Positions 30,396 through 36,825 of a stretch of DNA of 36,825 nucleotides are shown here, piece after piece (position 1 is the stretch's first letter; every line of letters starts with the position of its first letter). Origin of the DNA: Geobacter sp. UBA6151 (lineage in GTDB: Bacteria; Desulfobacterota; Desulfuromonadia; Geobacterales; Pseudopelobacteraceae); assembly GCA_002423105.1 (NCBI GenBank), contig DIUT01000039.1, forward strand, positions 1 through 36,825, given 5' to 3'. A program made the position numbers and the translations under genes. The notes under the pieces are model-generated. The model searched no databases. It was not told where the DNA came from and saw nothing but the letters and a program-made list of their open reading frames with translations.

Positions 30396-31988
30396 ATGCC
30401 CAAGGGAGCCGGATGGCGCATCACCCTGATTGTCGCGTTTATCGCACTTTCCTGTATCTACCTTATCCCAACCCTGGCACCCAATCTTCCTGCATGGTGG
30501 AAAGGGATACTGCCCAAGGACAAGATCAGCCTGGGACTTGACCTGCAAGGGGGCACCCACCTGGTCATGGAAGTGGATACCCAGAAAGCGGTTGAGGGAA
30601 CCCTGGATCTGGTGGCCACCGACCTTGAAGATACGCTTGCTGAAAAAAATCTGCGTTTCAAACGGGTCAGCCGCACCGGCAGTGACAAGGTTTCGGTGGT
30701 ACTGTATGAAAAGGACACCGCAACCCAGGTCCAGAAACTGCTGAAGGACAAGTATCGGGATTACACCATCAACGACTCCGTTGAAGAAGGTGGCATGATA
30801 GGTGTCCAGCTCAGGATGAACGAGCAGGATATGCAGGACCGCAAGGACAAGGCCGTTGCCCAGGCCCTTGAAACCATCCGCAACCGGATTGACCAGTTCG
30901 GTGTTTCCGAACCGGTCATCACCCGTCAGGGAGTAGACCAGATTGTGATACAGCTGCCCGGCATCAAGGATCCGCAGCGGGCCATTGAGTTGATCGGCCG
31001 CACCGCCCGCCTGGAGTTCAAAATGGTGGAAGACGGTATTTCTCCCACCGGTGGCGCCATTCCCGAAGATGCGGAAGTATTAAATGAAAAGTTTGTTGAC
31101 AAGACCACCGGCGCTGTGACGGAAACGCCGCTGGTGGTAAAGAAAAAAGCCCTGATCACCGGCGACCTGCTCACCGATGCCCAGGTACGCATCGACTCAC
31201 AGTTCAACCAGCCTTACGTGGGAATCGAGTTCAACGCGCTGGGAGCACGGCTGTTCGATCAGGTCACTGCCGCTAATGTCAACAAGCGCTTCGCCATCGT
31301 GCTGGATAATACCATCTATTCCGCTCCGGTTATCCGGGAACGGATCTCCGGCGGCAGCGCCCAGATATCCGGTAATTTCACTGAAAAGACCGCCTCCGAT
31401 CTGGCCATCGTACTACGGGCCGGCGCCCTGCCCGCACCGGTCAAGATTATCCAGAACGTCACCGTCGGCGCCTCCCTGGGCAAAGACTCCATTGACAAAG
31501 GACTGATGGCCGGAGCCATCGGCGTGGCATTGGTCATTGTCTTCATGGCCATTTATTACAAACTGGCCGGCATGGTGGCCAACATTGGTATGGTGCTGAA
31601 CATCCTCTACCTGATGGGCGCCCTGTCCGCCCTGGGGGCAACCCTGACCCTGCCTGGCATCGCCGCCATCGTGCTCTTGGTCGGCATGGCCGTTGACTCC
31701 AACGTGATCATCTTTGAACGGATCCGTGAAGAGCTGCGCATCGGCAAATCCCCTAAATCAGCCCTTGATGCCGGATACGACAAGGCGTTTCTGACCATCA
31801 TGGACTCTCACGTTACGGGACTCATCACCGCTGCGGTGCTGTTCCAGTTCGGCACCGGACCGGTAAAAGGCTTTGCCGTTTCCCTGTCACTGGGGATCAT
31901 CATCAACCTGTTCACGGCACTGACCGCCAGTAAAACCATTTTTGACCTGTTCCTGCACAAGGGCAGAGTCAAAAAGATGAGCATATAG
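30396..31988 (+). CDS. secD: Protein translocase subunit SecD
   Basis: Encodes 530 aa. TM1 lies at about residues 8-26, followed by the hallmark LGLDLQGGTHLVMEV, a large periplasmic P1 domain (about 60-360) and five further membrane helices at the C-terminus, with VGMAVDSNVIIFERIREELR as the family signature. SecD uses the proton-motive force, with SecF, to help pull exported proteins through SecYEG. The ATG follows AAGGAG by about 8 nt, after a 66-nt gap from yajC in which I see no other feature. secF starts 9 nt after the stop. Confidence 0.97.
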   Translation: MPKGAGWRITLIVAFIALSCIYLIPTLAPNLPAWWKGILPKDKISLGLDLQGGTHLVMEVDTQKAVEGTLDLVATDLEDTLAEKNLRFKRVSRTGSDKVSVVLYEKDTATQVQKLLKDKYRDYTINDSVEEGGMIGVQLRMNEQDMQDRKDKAVAQALETIRNRIDQFGVSEPVITRQGVDQIVIQLPGIKDPQRAIELIGRTARLEFKMVEDGISPTGGAIPEDAEVLNEKFVDKTTGAVTETPLVVKKKALITGDLLTDAQVRIDSQFNQPYVGIEFNALGARLFDQVTAANVNKRFAIVLDNTIYSAPVIRERISGGSAQISGNFTEKTASDLAIVLRAGALPAPVKIIQNVTVGASLGKDSIDKGLMAGAIGVALVIVFMAIYYKLAGMVANIGMVLNILYLMGALSALGATLTLPGIAAIVLLVGMAVDSNVIIFERIREELRIGKSPKSALDAGYDKAFLTIMDSHVTGLITAAVLFQFGTGPVKGFAVSLSLGIIINLFTALTASKTIFDLFLHKGRVKKMSI

Positions 31989-31997
31989 GGGGCAGCA

Positions 31998-32942
31998 ATG
32001 ATCGAACTTCTTGGTAAAACCAACATAGATTTCATCGGAATGCGCAAAATTACTTTTTTCATCTCCGCCATCATCACCATCATCGGCATTCTGGGGGTTA
32101 TCTCCATTGCACGCAGTACTGCAAACATGGGGATCGACTTTACCGGCGGCACTTCCTTGCAGGTGCAATTCGACAAACCAGTGGCCATGGCCGATGTCCG
32201 CAAGGCCCTGCACACAGTCGGCATCGAAGCTGAACTGCAGGAGGTGAAGGAAGGCAACAAACTGCTGGTAAAACTGGCCAGAAAGAACCAGGGAGCTGTG
32301 GGCAAGGCTGCCGAGACCATCCCGGCAGCGCTGCAGAAGGGGCTGCCCGGAACCATGGTAACCGTGGAAAGCACCACCGAAATCGGCCCGGCAGTAGGGG
32401 ACAAACTGCGCAAGGACACCCTGATCGCCGTTGCCATCTCCATGCTGGGCATCATCTGCTACATCGCCTGGCGTTTTGACTTCCACTTCGGCGTCGGTGC
32501 GATTGTGGCTACCCTGCACGACATCATGGCCATGTTCGCTGTCTTTTATCTGTTCAACAAAGAGATCAACCTGCTGTTCATCACCGCTGTGCTGACCATC
32601 GCCGGTTACTCGCTCACCGATACCGTGGTTATCTTCGACCGGATCAGGGAGAACCTGCACAAGGACCTGAAAGGGGCCATGCACACCATCATCAATCGCA
32701 GCGTCAATGAGGTGCTTTCCCGCAGTATCGTCACTTCTATAACCACCTTCCTCTCCGCAGCCGCACTGTTTTTCTTCGGCGGCGAGGTGATTCATGACTT
32801 TGCCCTGGCATTGCTGGTGGGTATTGTCGTGGGCGCATACTCATCGGTCTTTGTGGCCAGTCCTGTGTTGATGTGGCTGCATGAGCGGGCTTTGAAAAAA
32901 GAAGGAACAACCGGCGCCGGACATGCTCCGGCCAAGGCATAG
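31998..32942 (+). CDS. secF: Protein translocase subunit SecF
   Basis: Encodes 314 aa, usual SecF size. TM1 is at about residues 18-38, followed by MGIDFTGGTSLQVQF, the periplasmic domain and five more membrane helices with IAGYSLTDTVVIFDRIREN. It pairs with SecD. It has a GGGGGCAG ribosome site. A TPR gene starts 11 nt downstream, likely cotranscribed. Confidence 0.97.
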   Translation: MIELLGKTNIDFIGMRKITFFISAIITIIGILGVISIARSTANMGIDFTGGTSLQVQFDKPVAMADVRKALHTVGIEAELQEVKEGNKLLVKLARKNQGAVGKAAETIPAALQKGLPGTMVTVESTTEIGPAVGDKLRKDTLIAVAISMLGIICYIAWRFDFHFGVGAIVATLHDIMAMFAVFYLFNKEINLLFITAVLTIAGYSLTDTVVIFDRIRENLHKDLKGAMHTIINRSVNEVLSRSIVTSITTFLSAAALFFFGGEVIHDFALALLVGIVVGAYSSVFVASPVLMWLHERALKKEGTTGAGHAPAKA

Positions 32943-32953
32943 GAGATTCTACA

Positions 32954-33514
32954 ATGGATAAGAACAACATCGTCTTTGGTGTCTCCGGCCTGATCATCGG
33001 CCTCTTGCTGGGTATTCTGACAGGAGGCAAAATGACCGGCGGCAGCGCCCCGGCAAACCAGGCTGTGCAGCAGGCGGCAGCGCCCATTGCCAATCCCGGA
33101 CAACTGAATGCCCGGATTGCTGAGGCTGAGAAAATCGTTGCCAAAGATCCAAAAAATGTCCAGGCATGGATAGCCCTGGGCAATGACTACTTTGATGCCA
33201 ACAATCCTCAGAAATCGGTACAGGCGTACGACAAGGCCCTGGAGTTGGACCCCAACAACCCCAACGTGCTGACCGACCAGGGGGTCATGTTCCGGGCGCT
33301 GGGCTTCTATGACCGCGCCATCGCCAATTTTGAAAAAGCCAACAAGATCAATCCCAACCACATTCAGAGCCTTTTTAACCAGGGAATCGTTTACGCTGTT
33401 GATCTGAAGCAACCGGCCAAAGCCAGGGCCGCCTGGGAAAAGCTGCTGGCCAAAGACCAAAACAGTGAAATGGCACGGCAAACCAAAGAGATGTTAAACC
33501 AGCTTCCAAAATAG
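32954..33514 (+). CDS. Membrane-anchored TPR protein
   Basis: Encodes 186 aa. An N-terminal membrane helix (about residues 6-23, IVFGVSGLIIGLLLGIL) is followed by a Pro/Ala/Gln linker and three TPR units (about 70-180), including AWIALGNDYFDANNPQKSVQ and AYDKALELDPNNPNVL. The N-terminus is short and positively charged near the helix, so the TPR part is probably periplasmic. Its place directly after secF suggests a role near the translocon or in envelope assembly, but that is only positional. TPR proteins at this spot appear to be part of the Geobacter-type arrangement. Confidence 0.85.
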   Translation: MDKNNIVFGVSGLIIGLLLGILTGGKMTGGSAPANQAVQQAAAPIANPGQLNARIAEAEKIVAKDPKNVQAWIALGNDYFDANNPQKSVQAYDKALELDPNNPNVLTDQGVMFRALGFYDRAIANFEKANKINPNHIQSLFNQGIVYAVDLKQPAKARAAWEKLLAKDQNSEMARQTKEMLNQLPK

Positions 33515-33524
33515 TTCCAGGAAC

Positions 33525-33550
33525 CAATCCCCTGCCCCGGCGGGGGATTG
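33525..33550 (+). promoter_or_regulatory. Hairpin covering the recJ ribosome site
   Basis: CAATCCCC (33525-33532) and GGGGATTG (33543-33550) form a perfect 8-bp inverted repeat. The 3' arm contains the GGGGGA likely used as the recJ ribosome site, 9 nt before the ATG at 33557. It has no following U-tract, so translational masking or mRNA stabilisation fits better than termination. The role is inferred. Confidence 0.45.
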
Positions 33551-33556
33551 CTGTTT

Positions 33557-35281
33557 ATGGCCATGAAAAAACATTGGCATTTGAAAGCATACAATCCGGA
33601 ATCTGCCACAGCACTGGCGGAAGTTCTGGATATTTCTCCCGTCACTGCCAGAATTCTGGCATCCCGTGGCCTTGAAACCCCGGATAGCGCCAACAACTTT
33701 CTCGCCCCTTCCCTCTCCGGCATGCTGGACCCTTTTATGATGGCAGATATGAAACAGGCAGTGACACGGCTTGTGCGTGTACGGCAACAGGATGAGCCAG
33801 TCTGCATCTACGGCGACTACGACGTGGACGGCATCACCGCCACGGCGCTGCTGGTGTCGGCGTTCTCAGCCATGGGCATCAGGGCCAACTACCATATACC
33901 CCACCGGATGGAAGACGGCTATGGCCTGAACCGGGAGGCGCTGCAGCAGCTTGCCGACCAGGGATACCACCTCGTCATCAGCGTTGATTGCGGCGTTACT
34001 GCCGTTGAAGAGGCCAGGCTTTGCCGTGAAATTGGCCTTGATCTGATTATCACCGACCATCATCAGCCGCTGGAGCAGTTGCCGGATGCCGTTGCCGTGC
34101 TGAACCCGCACCGTCCCGATTGCCCCTATCCTTTCAAAGGGCTGGCTGGTGTGGGAGTGGCCTTCTGCCTGCTGGTGGCGTTGCGTTCGAGCTTGCGTGA
34201 GTTGGGACTGCTTAATGGAAACGAACCGGACCTTCGCCAATGGCTGGATCTGGTTGCTTTGGGCACCATTGCTGATATGGTACCGCTGACCGGCCAGAAT
34301 CGTCTGCTGGTTTCGGCAGGGTTGCAACGGATGGGTGACGGCTGCCGTACCGGGCTGGCTGCGCTTAAGTCCGTCTCCGGCATCAAGGGCCCGGTCAGCG
34401 GCGGCCAGGTTGGTTTTCGTCTGGCTCCCCGGCTGAATGCCGCCGGACGCCTGGAAAGCGCCCTGCCGGGGGTGGAGCTGCTCCTGACCAACGATCCTGC
34501 CAAAGCCGCACGTCTGGCACAGGACCTGGACACGGCGAACATCGAACGCCAACAGGTGGAACGGCGCATTTTTGACGAAGCAGAGGCGCTGATGCAACTG
34601 AATGGCTGGTCTGACCAGCGCTTCAGCATCGTACTTTGCTCCCCCTTCTGGCATCCCGGCGTCGTGGGGATCGTCGCTTCCCGCCTCGTGGAACGCTATT
34701 TCCGTCCTGCCATCCTGATCGCCCAGAACGAAGAGGGCGGCGGCAAAGGATCGGGCCGCAGCATACCCGGTTTTCATCTGTTGGATGCGCTGCATGCCTC
34801 GTCTTCTCATCTGCTGCGCTACGGCGGCCACAAGGCAGCGGCCGGGCTAACCGTCAAGACAGATGAACTGGAAGCATTTACAACAGCCTTTGAACAGATT
34901 GCGGCATTACAGCTTGCTGATGCCGATCTTACGCCCGTGCTTACGATTGATGCGGAACTTGCAATGGATGATCTGTCGCTTGGCCTCGTGAAAGAAATCG
35001 AACGACTGGCCCCTTTCGGCATCGGCAATGCCGAACCAACGCTGCTCATGCGGAACCTGCGGGTGCTGGAGGCCCGCACCGTGGGAGAAGGGCACCTTAA
35101 GATGCGGCTGGAAAAGGATACAAAGATTATTCCGGCCATTGGCTGGAGAATGGCCGGAGGTCCGGTTCCAACAATGATCGATCTGGCCGGTACGCCGGAA
35201 ATCGACACTTGGGGAGGAACAGAGCGCTTGCAGATGCGGATCAAGGGGATTCGCCCCGTCGAGGGCAGCCATGGAACGTGA
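33557..35281 (+). CDS. recJ: Single-stranded-DNA 5'-3' exonuclease RecJ
   Basis: Encodes 574 aa from the ATG at 33557; a TTG at 33548 and an ATG at 33563 are alternatives. The DHH phosphoesterase domain has YGDYDVDGITAT (Asp87, Asp89 and Asp91) and the DHH triad at Asp167-His168-His169, then the LVALGTIADMVPLTGQNR segment. The DHHA1 domain shows GSGRSIPGFHLLDALHAS and YGGHKAAAGLTV, and a C-terminal OB-type region follows. RecJ degrades 5' ends of single-stranded DNA in recombination and repair. Its end overlaps the next gene by 11 nt. Confidence 0.97.
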   Translation: MAMKKHWHLKAYNPESATALAEVLDISPVTARILASRGLETPDSANNFLAPSLSGMLDPFMMADMKQAVTRLVRVRQQDEPVCIYGDYDVDGITATALLVSAFSAMGIRANYHIPHRMEDGYGLNREALQQLADQGYHLVISVDCGVTAVEEARLCREIGLDLIITDHHQPLEQLPDAVAVLNPHRPDCPYPFKGLAGVGVAFCLLVALRSSLRELGLLNGNEPDLRQWLDLVALGTIADMVPLTGQNRLLVSAGLQRMGDGCRTGLAALKSVSGIKGPVSGGQVGFRLAPRLNAAGRLESALPGVELLLTNDPAKAARLAQDLDTANIERQQVERRIFDEAEALMQLNGWSDQRFSIVLCSPFWHPGVVGIVASRLVERYFRPAILIAQNEEGGGKGSGRSIPGFHLLDALHASSSHLLRYGGHKAAAGLTVKTDELEAFTTAFEQIAALQLADADLTPVLTIDAELAMDDLSLGLVKEIERLAPFGIGNAEPTLLMRNLRVLEARTVGEGHLKMRLEKDTKIIPAIGWRMAGGPVPTMIDLAGTPEIDTWGGTERLQMRIKGIRPVEGSHGT

Positions 35282-36170
35282 TGATCGTTTCAACCGGGCA
35301 GAACGGATCATCCGGATCGGCTTCTGGGCCAACGCCGTCCTGATGGTGATGAAACTGGCCGCCGGCTACTGGGGGCATTCCAGCGCCGTATTTGCCGACG
35401 GCATTGAAAGCGGCTGCGACTTTGTCGCAATCTTTGCCACACTCTACGCCCTGAAGGTAGGCCGTAAACCTTTTGACGAACTCCACCCCTACGGGCATGG
35501 CAGGGTGGAATCCCTGGCCGCCATGCTGGTTGCCCTGCTGATCGCAGGCACCGGACTCTGGATACTGTGGGATGCGGTCCATACCATCATTGACCGGCGT
35601 TTTTCCCATCCGCAGCCGATAGCGGTTGCAGCGGCCCTGGCGACCATCGTCATCAAGGAACTGCTCTACCGTTTTTCAATCCGCACCGGCAAGAGCCTGG
35701 AAAGTCCTGCGCTGCTGGCCATTGCCGCCGATCACCGCAAGGACGCCATCACCTCCATCGCCACACTGGCAGGGGTATCGGGAGCTGCGCTGGGTTGGGG
35801 CATACTGGACCCGCTGGCTGCGGGGCTTACCTCCATCTTCATTCTGCACATCGGTTGGCAGACTTTTTCCGGCGCCGCCCACGATCTGATGGATGGCGCA
35901 GCTCCAGAATCGTTCAATCAGCAGATCATCAATCTGGCTGAAAGTGTCAACCAGGTGGAACATGTCCACGAAATCCGCACACGGCGCTCAGGACAATACT
36001 ACATCATCGACCTGAAGCTGGATATGGACCCTTCCATGACCGTCAAACAGTCACACGATGTGGTGACCGAGGTAAAACGGCTGATCTTCCAGCGGATACA
36101 GAATGTGGGCGACGTCATGATCCACGTTAACCCCCACGACGAGGAACATGAAGACCTGATCAGGTTATGA
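35271..36170 (+). CDS. Cation diffusion facilitator family metal exporter
   Basis: Encodes 299 aa. Six membrane helices are followed by a cytoplasmic ferredoxin-like domain (about 205-290). The metal site motifs are FADGIESGCDF in helix 2 and AADHRKDAITS in helix 5, with HPYGHGRVESLA between helices 2 and 3. These match the CDF family, which exports Zn, Fe, Co, Cd or Mn with proton exchange. The metal cannot be told from sequence alone. It overlaps recJ by 11 nt, with a ribosome site (GAGGGCAGCC) in the recJ end. Confidence 0.93.
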   Translation: MERDDRFNRAERIIRIGFWANAVLMVMKLAAGYWGHSSAVFADGIESGCDFVAIFATLYALKVGRKPFDELHPYGHGRVESLAAMLVALLIAGTGLWILWDAVHTIIDRRFSHPQPIAVAAALATIVIKELLYRFSIRTGKSLESPALLAIAADHRKDAITSIATLAGVSGAALGWGILDPLAAGLTSIFILHIGWQTFSGAAHDLMDGAAPESFNQQIINLAESVNQVEHVHEIRTRRSGQYYIIDLKLDMDPSMTVKQSHDVVTEVKRLIFQRIQNVGDVMIHVNPHDEEHEDLIRL

Positions 36171-36206
36171 TCATGCTTCAAAGCGCTATTTTGCGAATAT
36201 TCTGAG

Positions 36207-36244
36207 AAAAAAACGCCCCCTGGAATTTTCCTCCAGAGGGCGTT
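36207..36244 (-). terminator. Intrinsic terminator of the OmpA-family gene
   Basis: A 13-bp stem (36212-36224 against 36232-36244) with a 7-nt loop is followed on the minus strand by seven U residues (A-run at 36207-36213). The only plus-strand mismatch (C/A) is a G-U pair in minus-strand RNA. It lies 24 nt past the stop of the OmpA-family gene and probably also blocks leftward read-through into the convergent CDF gene. Confidence 0.85.
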
Positions 36245-36267
36245 CGATCAGATCTCTATTTGCAGGT

Positions 36268-36825
36268 TCAGTTTCCTTCACAATTAAAACTTGCTTCAAT
36301 ACGGCGATTCTTCTGTTTTCCCGCTGCAGTCTTGTTGTCAGCTATCGGCTTTGTGGGGCCGAAGCCTTGCGCAGTAAGGCGTGCGGGAGCTATCTTGAAG
36401 TTCTTGATCAAATAGCTGCGCACGCTGTCGGCGCGACGTTGGGAAAGCTTGATGTTCGCCGCTTTGCTGCCAACGCTATCGGTATGGCCTTCAATAACGC
36501 CGGTCGCTTTTGGAAATTCATTGAGAAAATCGGCCAGTTTTTTCAACTCACCATTATATTTGGGTTTGATGACCGCCTTGTTGGTGTCAAACTGAACATT
36601 GACAGCCATCGGGCCGCATGCTCTTGCCGGGGCCGCCTTGGGCTGGGCAGCTTCTACTGCCGCAGGAACGACTACCGGAATCGGAACCGGTGTAGTCACT
36701 CCTATGTTTGATGCGCTGTCTGCCTTCCCGCCTGTTCCGGTACAGACGATGGTATAGGAAGTGGTATCGCCGGGAGTTACCATCATCGAGCCTTGAGGCT
36801 GTACTTTGCCAATGGCCGGGGAAAT
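36268..36825 (-). CDS. OmpA-family outer-membrane protein (N-terminus beyond the window)
   Basis: Partial: 185 codons are present and the frame remains open to the right edge, so the start is not here; an internal Met at 36786 is not the true start. The first visible part (about 35 residues, with VTPGDTTSYTIVCTGTGG) resembles a small Ig-like repeat. A Pro/Ala/Val linker follows, then an OmpA C-terminal domain beginning at VNVQFDTNKAVIKPKYNGEL. The peptidoglycan (diaminopimelate) contacts are conserved as the Asp of GHTDSVGSKAANIKLSQRR and the Arg of KQKNRRIEASF. It should tether the outer membrane to peptidoglycan. A clear terminator follows. Confidence 0.9.
   Translation of the reverse strand: MSPAIGKVQPQGSMMVTPGDTTSYTIVCTGTGGKADSASNIGVTTPVPIPVVVPAAVEAAQPKAAPARACGPMAVNVQFDTNKAVIKPKYNGELKKLADFLNEFPKATGVIEGHTDSVGSKAANIKLSQRRADSVRSYLIKNFKIAPARLTAQGFGPTKPIADNKTAAGKQKNRRIEASFNCEGN

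Noticed and set aside
31887..32795. 302-codon open frame on the minus strand
   Set aside because: It is antisense to secD/secF; the His/Asp-rich translation has no family resemblance.
33866..34831. 321-codon open frame on the minus strand
   Set aside because: It is the shadow of recJ, whose catalytic motifs are all intact on the plus strand.

Overview
The window looks like a chromosomal segment of a Geobacter-type bacterium (Desulfuromonadota/Geobacterales). This rests on the gene order spoIID/lytB-like, queA, tgt, yajC, secD, secF, TPR gene, recJ; on many large hybrid histidine kinases; on a ferredoxin-linked 2-oxoacid oxidoreductase operon with branched-chain-type ABC transport; and on moderate GC. 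A Trichlorobacter/Geobacter lovleyi-like host is a guess that a 16S or whole-genome comparison would settle. Coding density is very high and no stretch over 300 bases lacks a gene. I see no tRNA, rRNA, CRISPR array or insertion sequence.

Layout. (1) 20-1024, minus: a RhuM-family gene. (2) 1120-11165, minus: a ten-gene operon transcribed leftwards, iorA-iorB-paaK-ACT-livK-livK-livH-livM-livG-livF. It combines an indolepyruvate:ferredoxin oxidoreductase, an arylacetate-CoA ligase, a double ACT-domain protein and a complete branched-chain/aromatic amino-acid-type ABC importer with two paralogous binding proteins. A good sigma70-type promoter with an overlapping palindrome precedes iorA. (3) 11325-14385, plus: an ABC ATPase-like protein that has lost its catalytic motifs, an MlaD/MCE protein, a TPR lipoprotein and a LysE-type exporter. 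(4) 14442-24471, plus: a signalling block with a 1236-aa hybrid kinase with three receiver domains, a PstS-like periplasmic protein, a membrane HAMP-GAF sensor with no kinase core, CheR, a CheB without receiver, and a REC-kinase-REC hybrid. The last five are tightly packed, mostly with overlapping or near-touching ends. (5) 24479-26403, minus: two oligopeptide/dipeptide ABC ATPases (DppD/DppF type) without permeases. (6) 26545-36170, plus: SpoIID-domain protein, queA, tgt, yajC, secD, secF, TPR protein, recJ and a CDF metal exporter. (7) 36268-36825, minus: the C-terminal part of an OmpA-family protein that runs off the right edge, followed by a clear intrinsic terminator.

Non-coding structure includes an 85-bp triple-hairpin element at the end of paaK, a 123-bp long imperfect palindrome between queA and tgt, two hairpins in the livK-livH gap, and degenerate 7-bp G-rich tandem repeats carried inside two coding regions (the hybrid-kinase linker and queA).

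The parts most worth follow-up are the kinase-less sensor/CheR/CheB/hybrid-kinase locus, the pseudo-ATPase/MCE cluster, the aryl-CoA operon with its putative operator, and the repeat elements.
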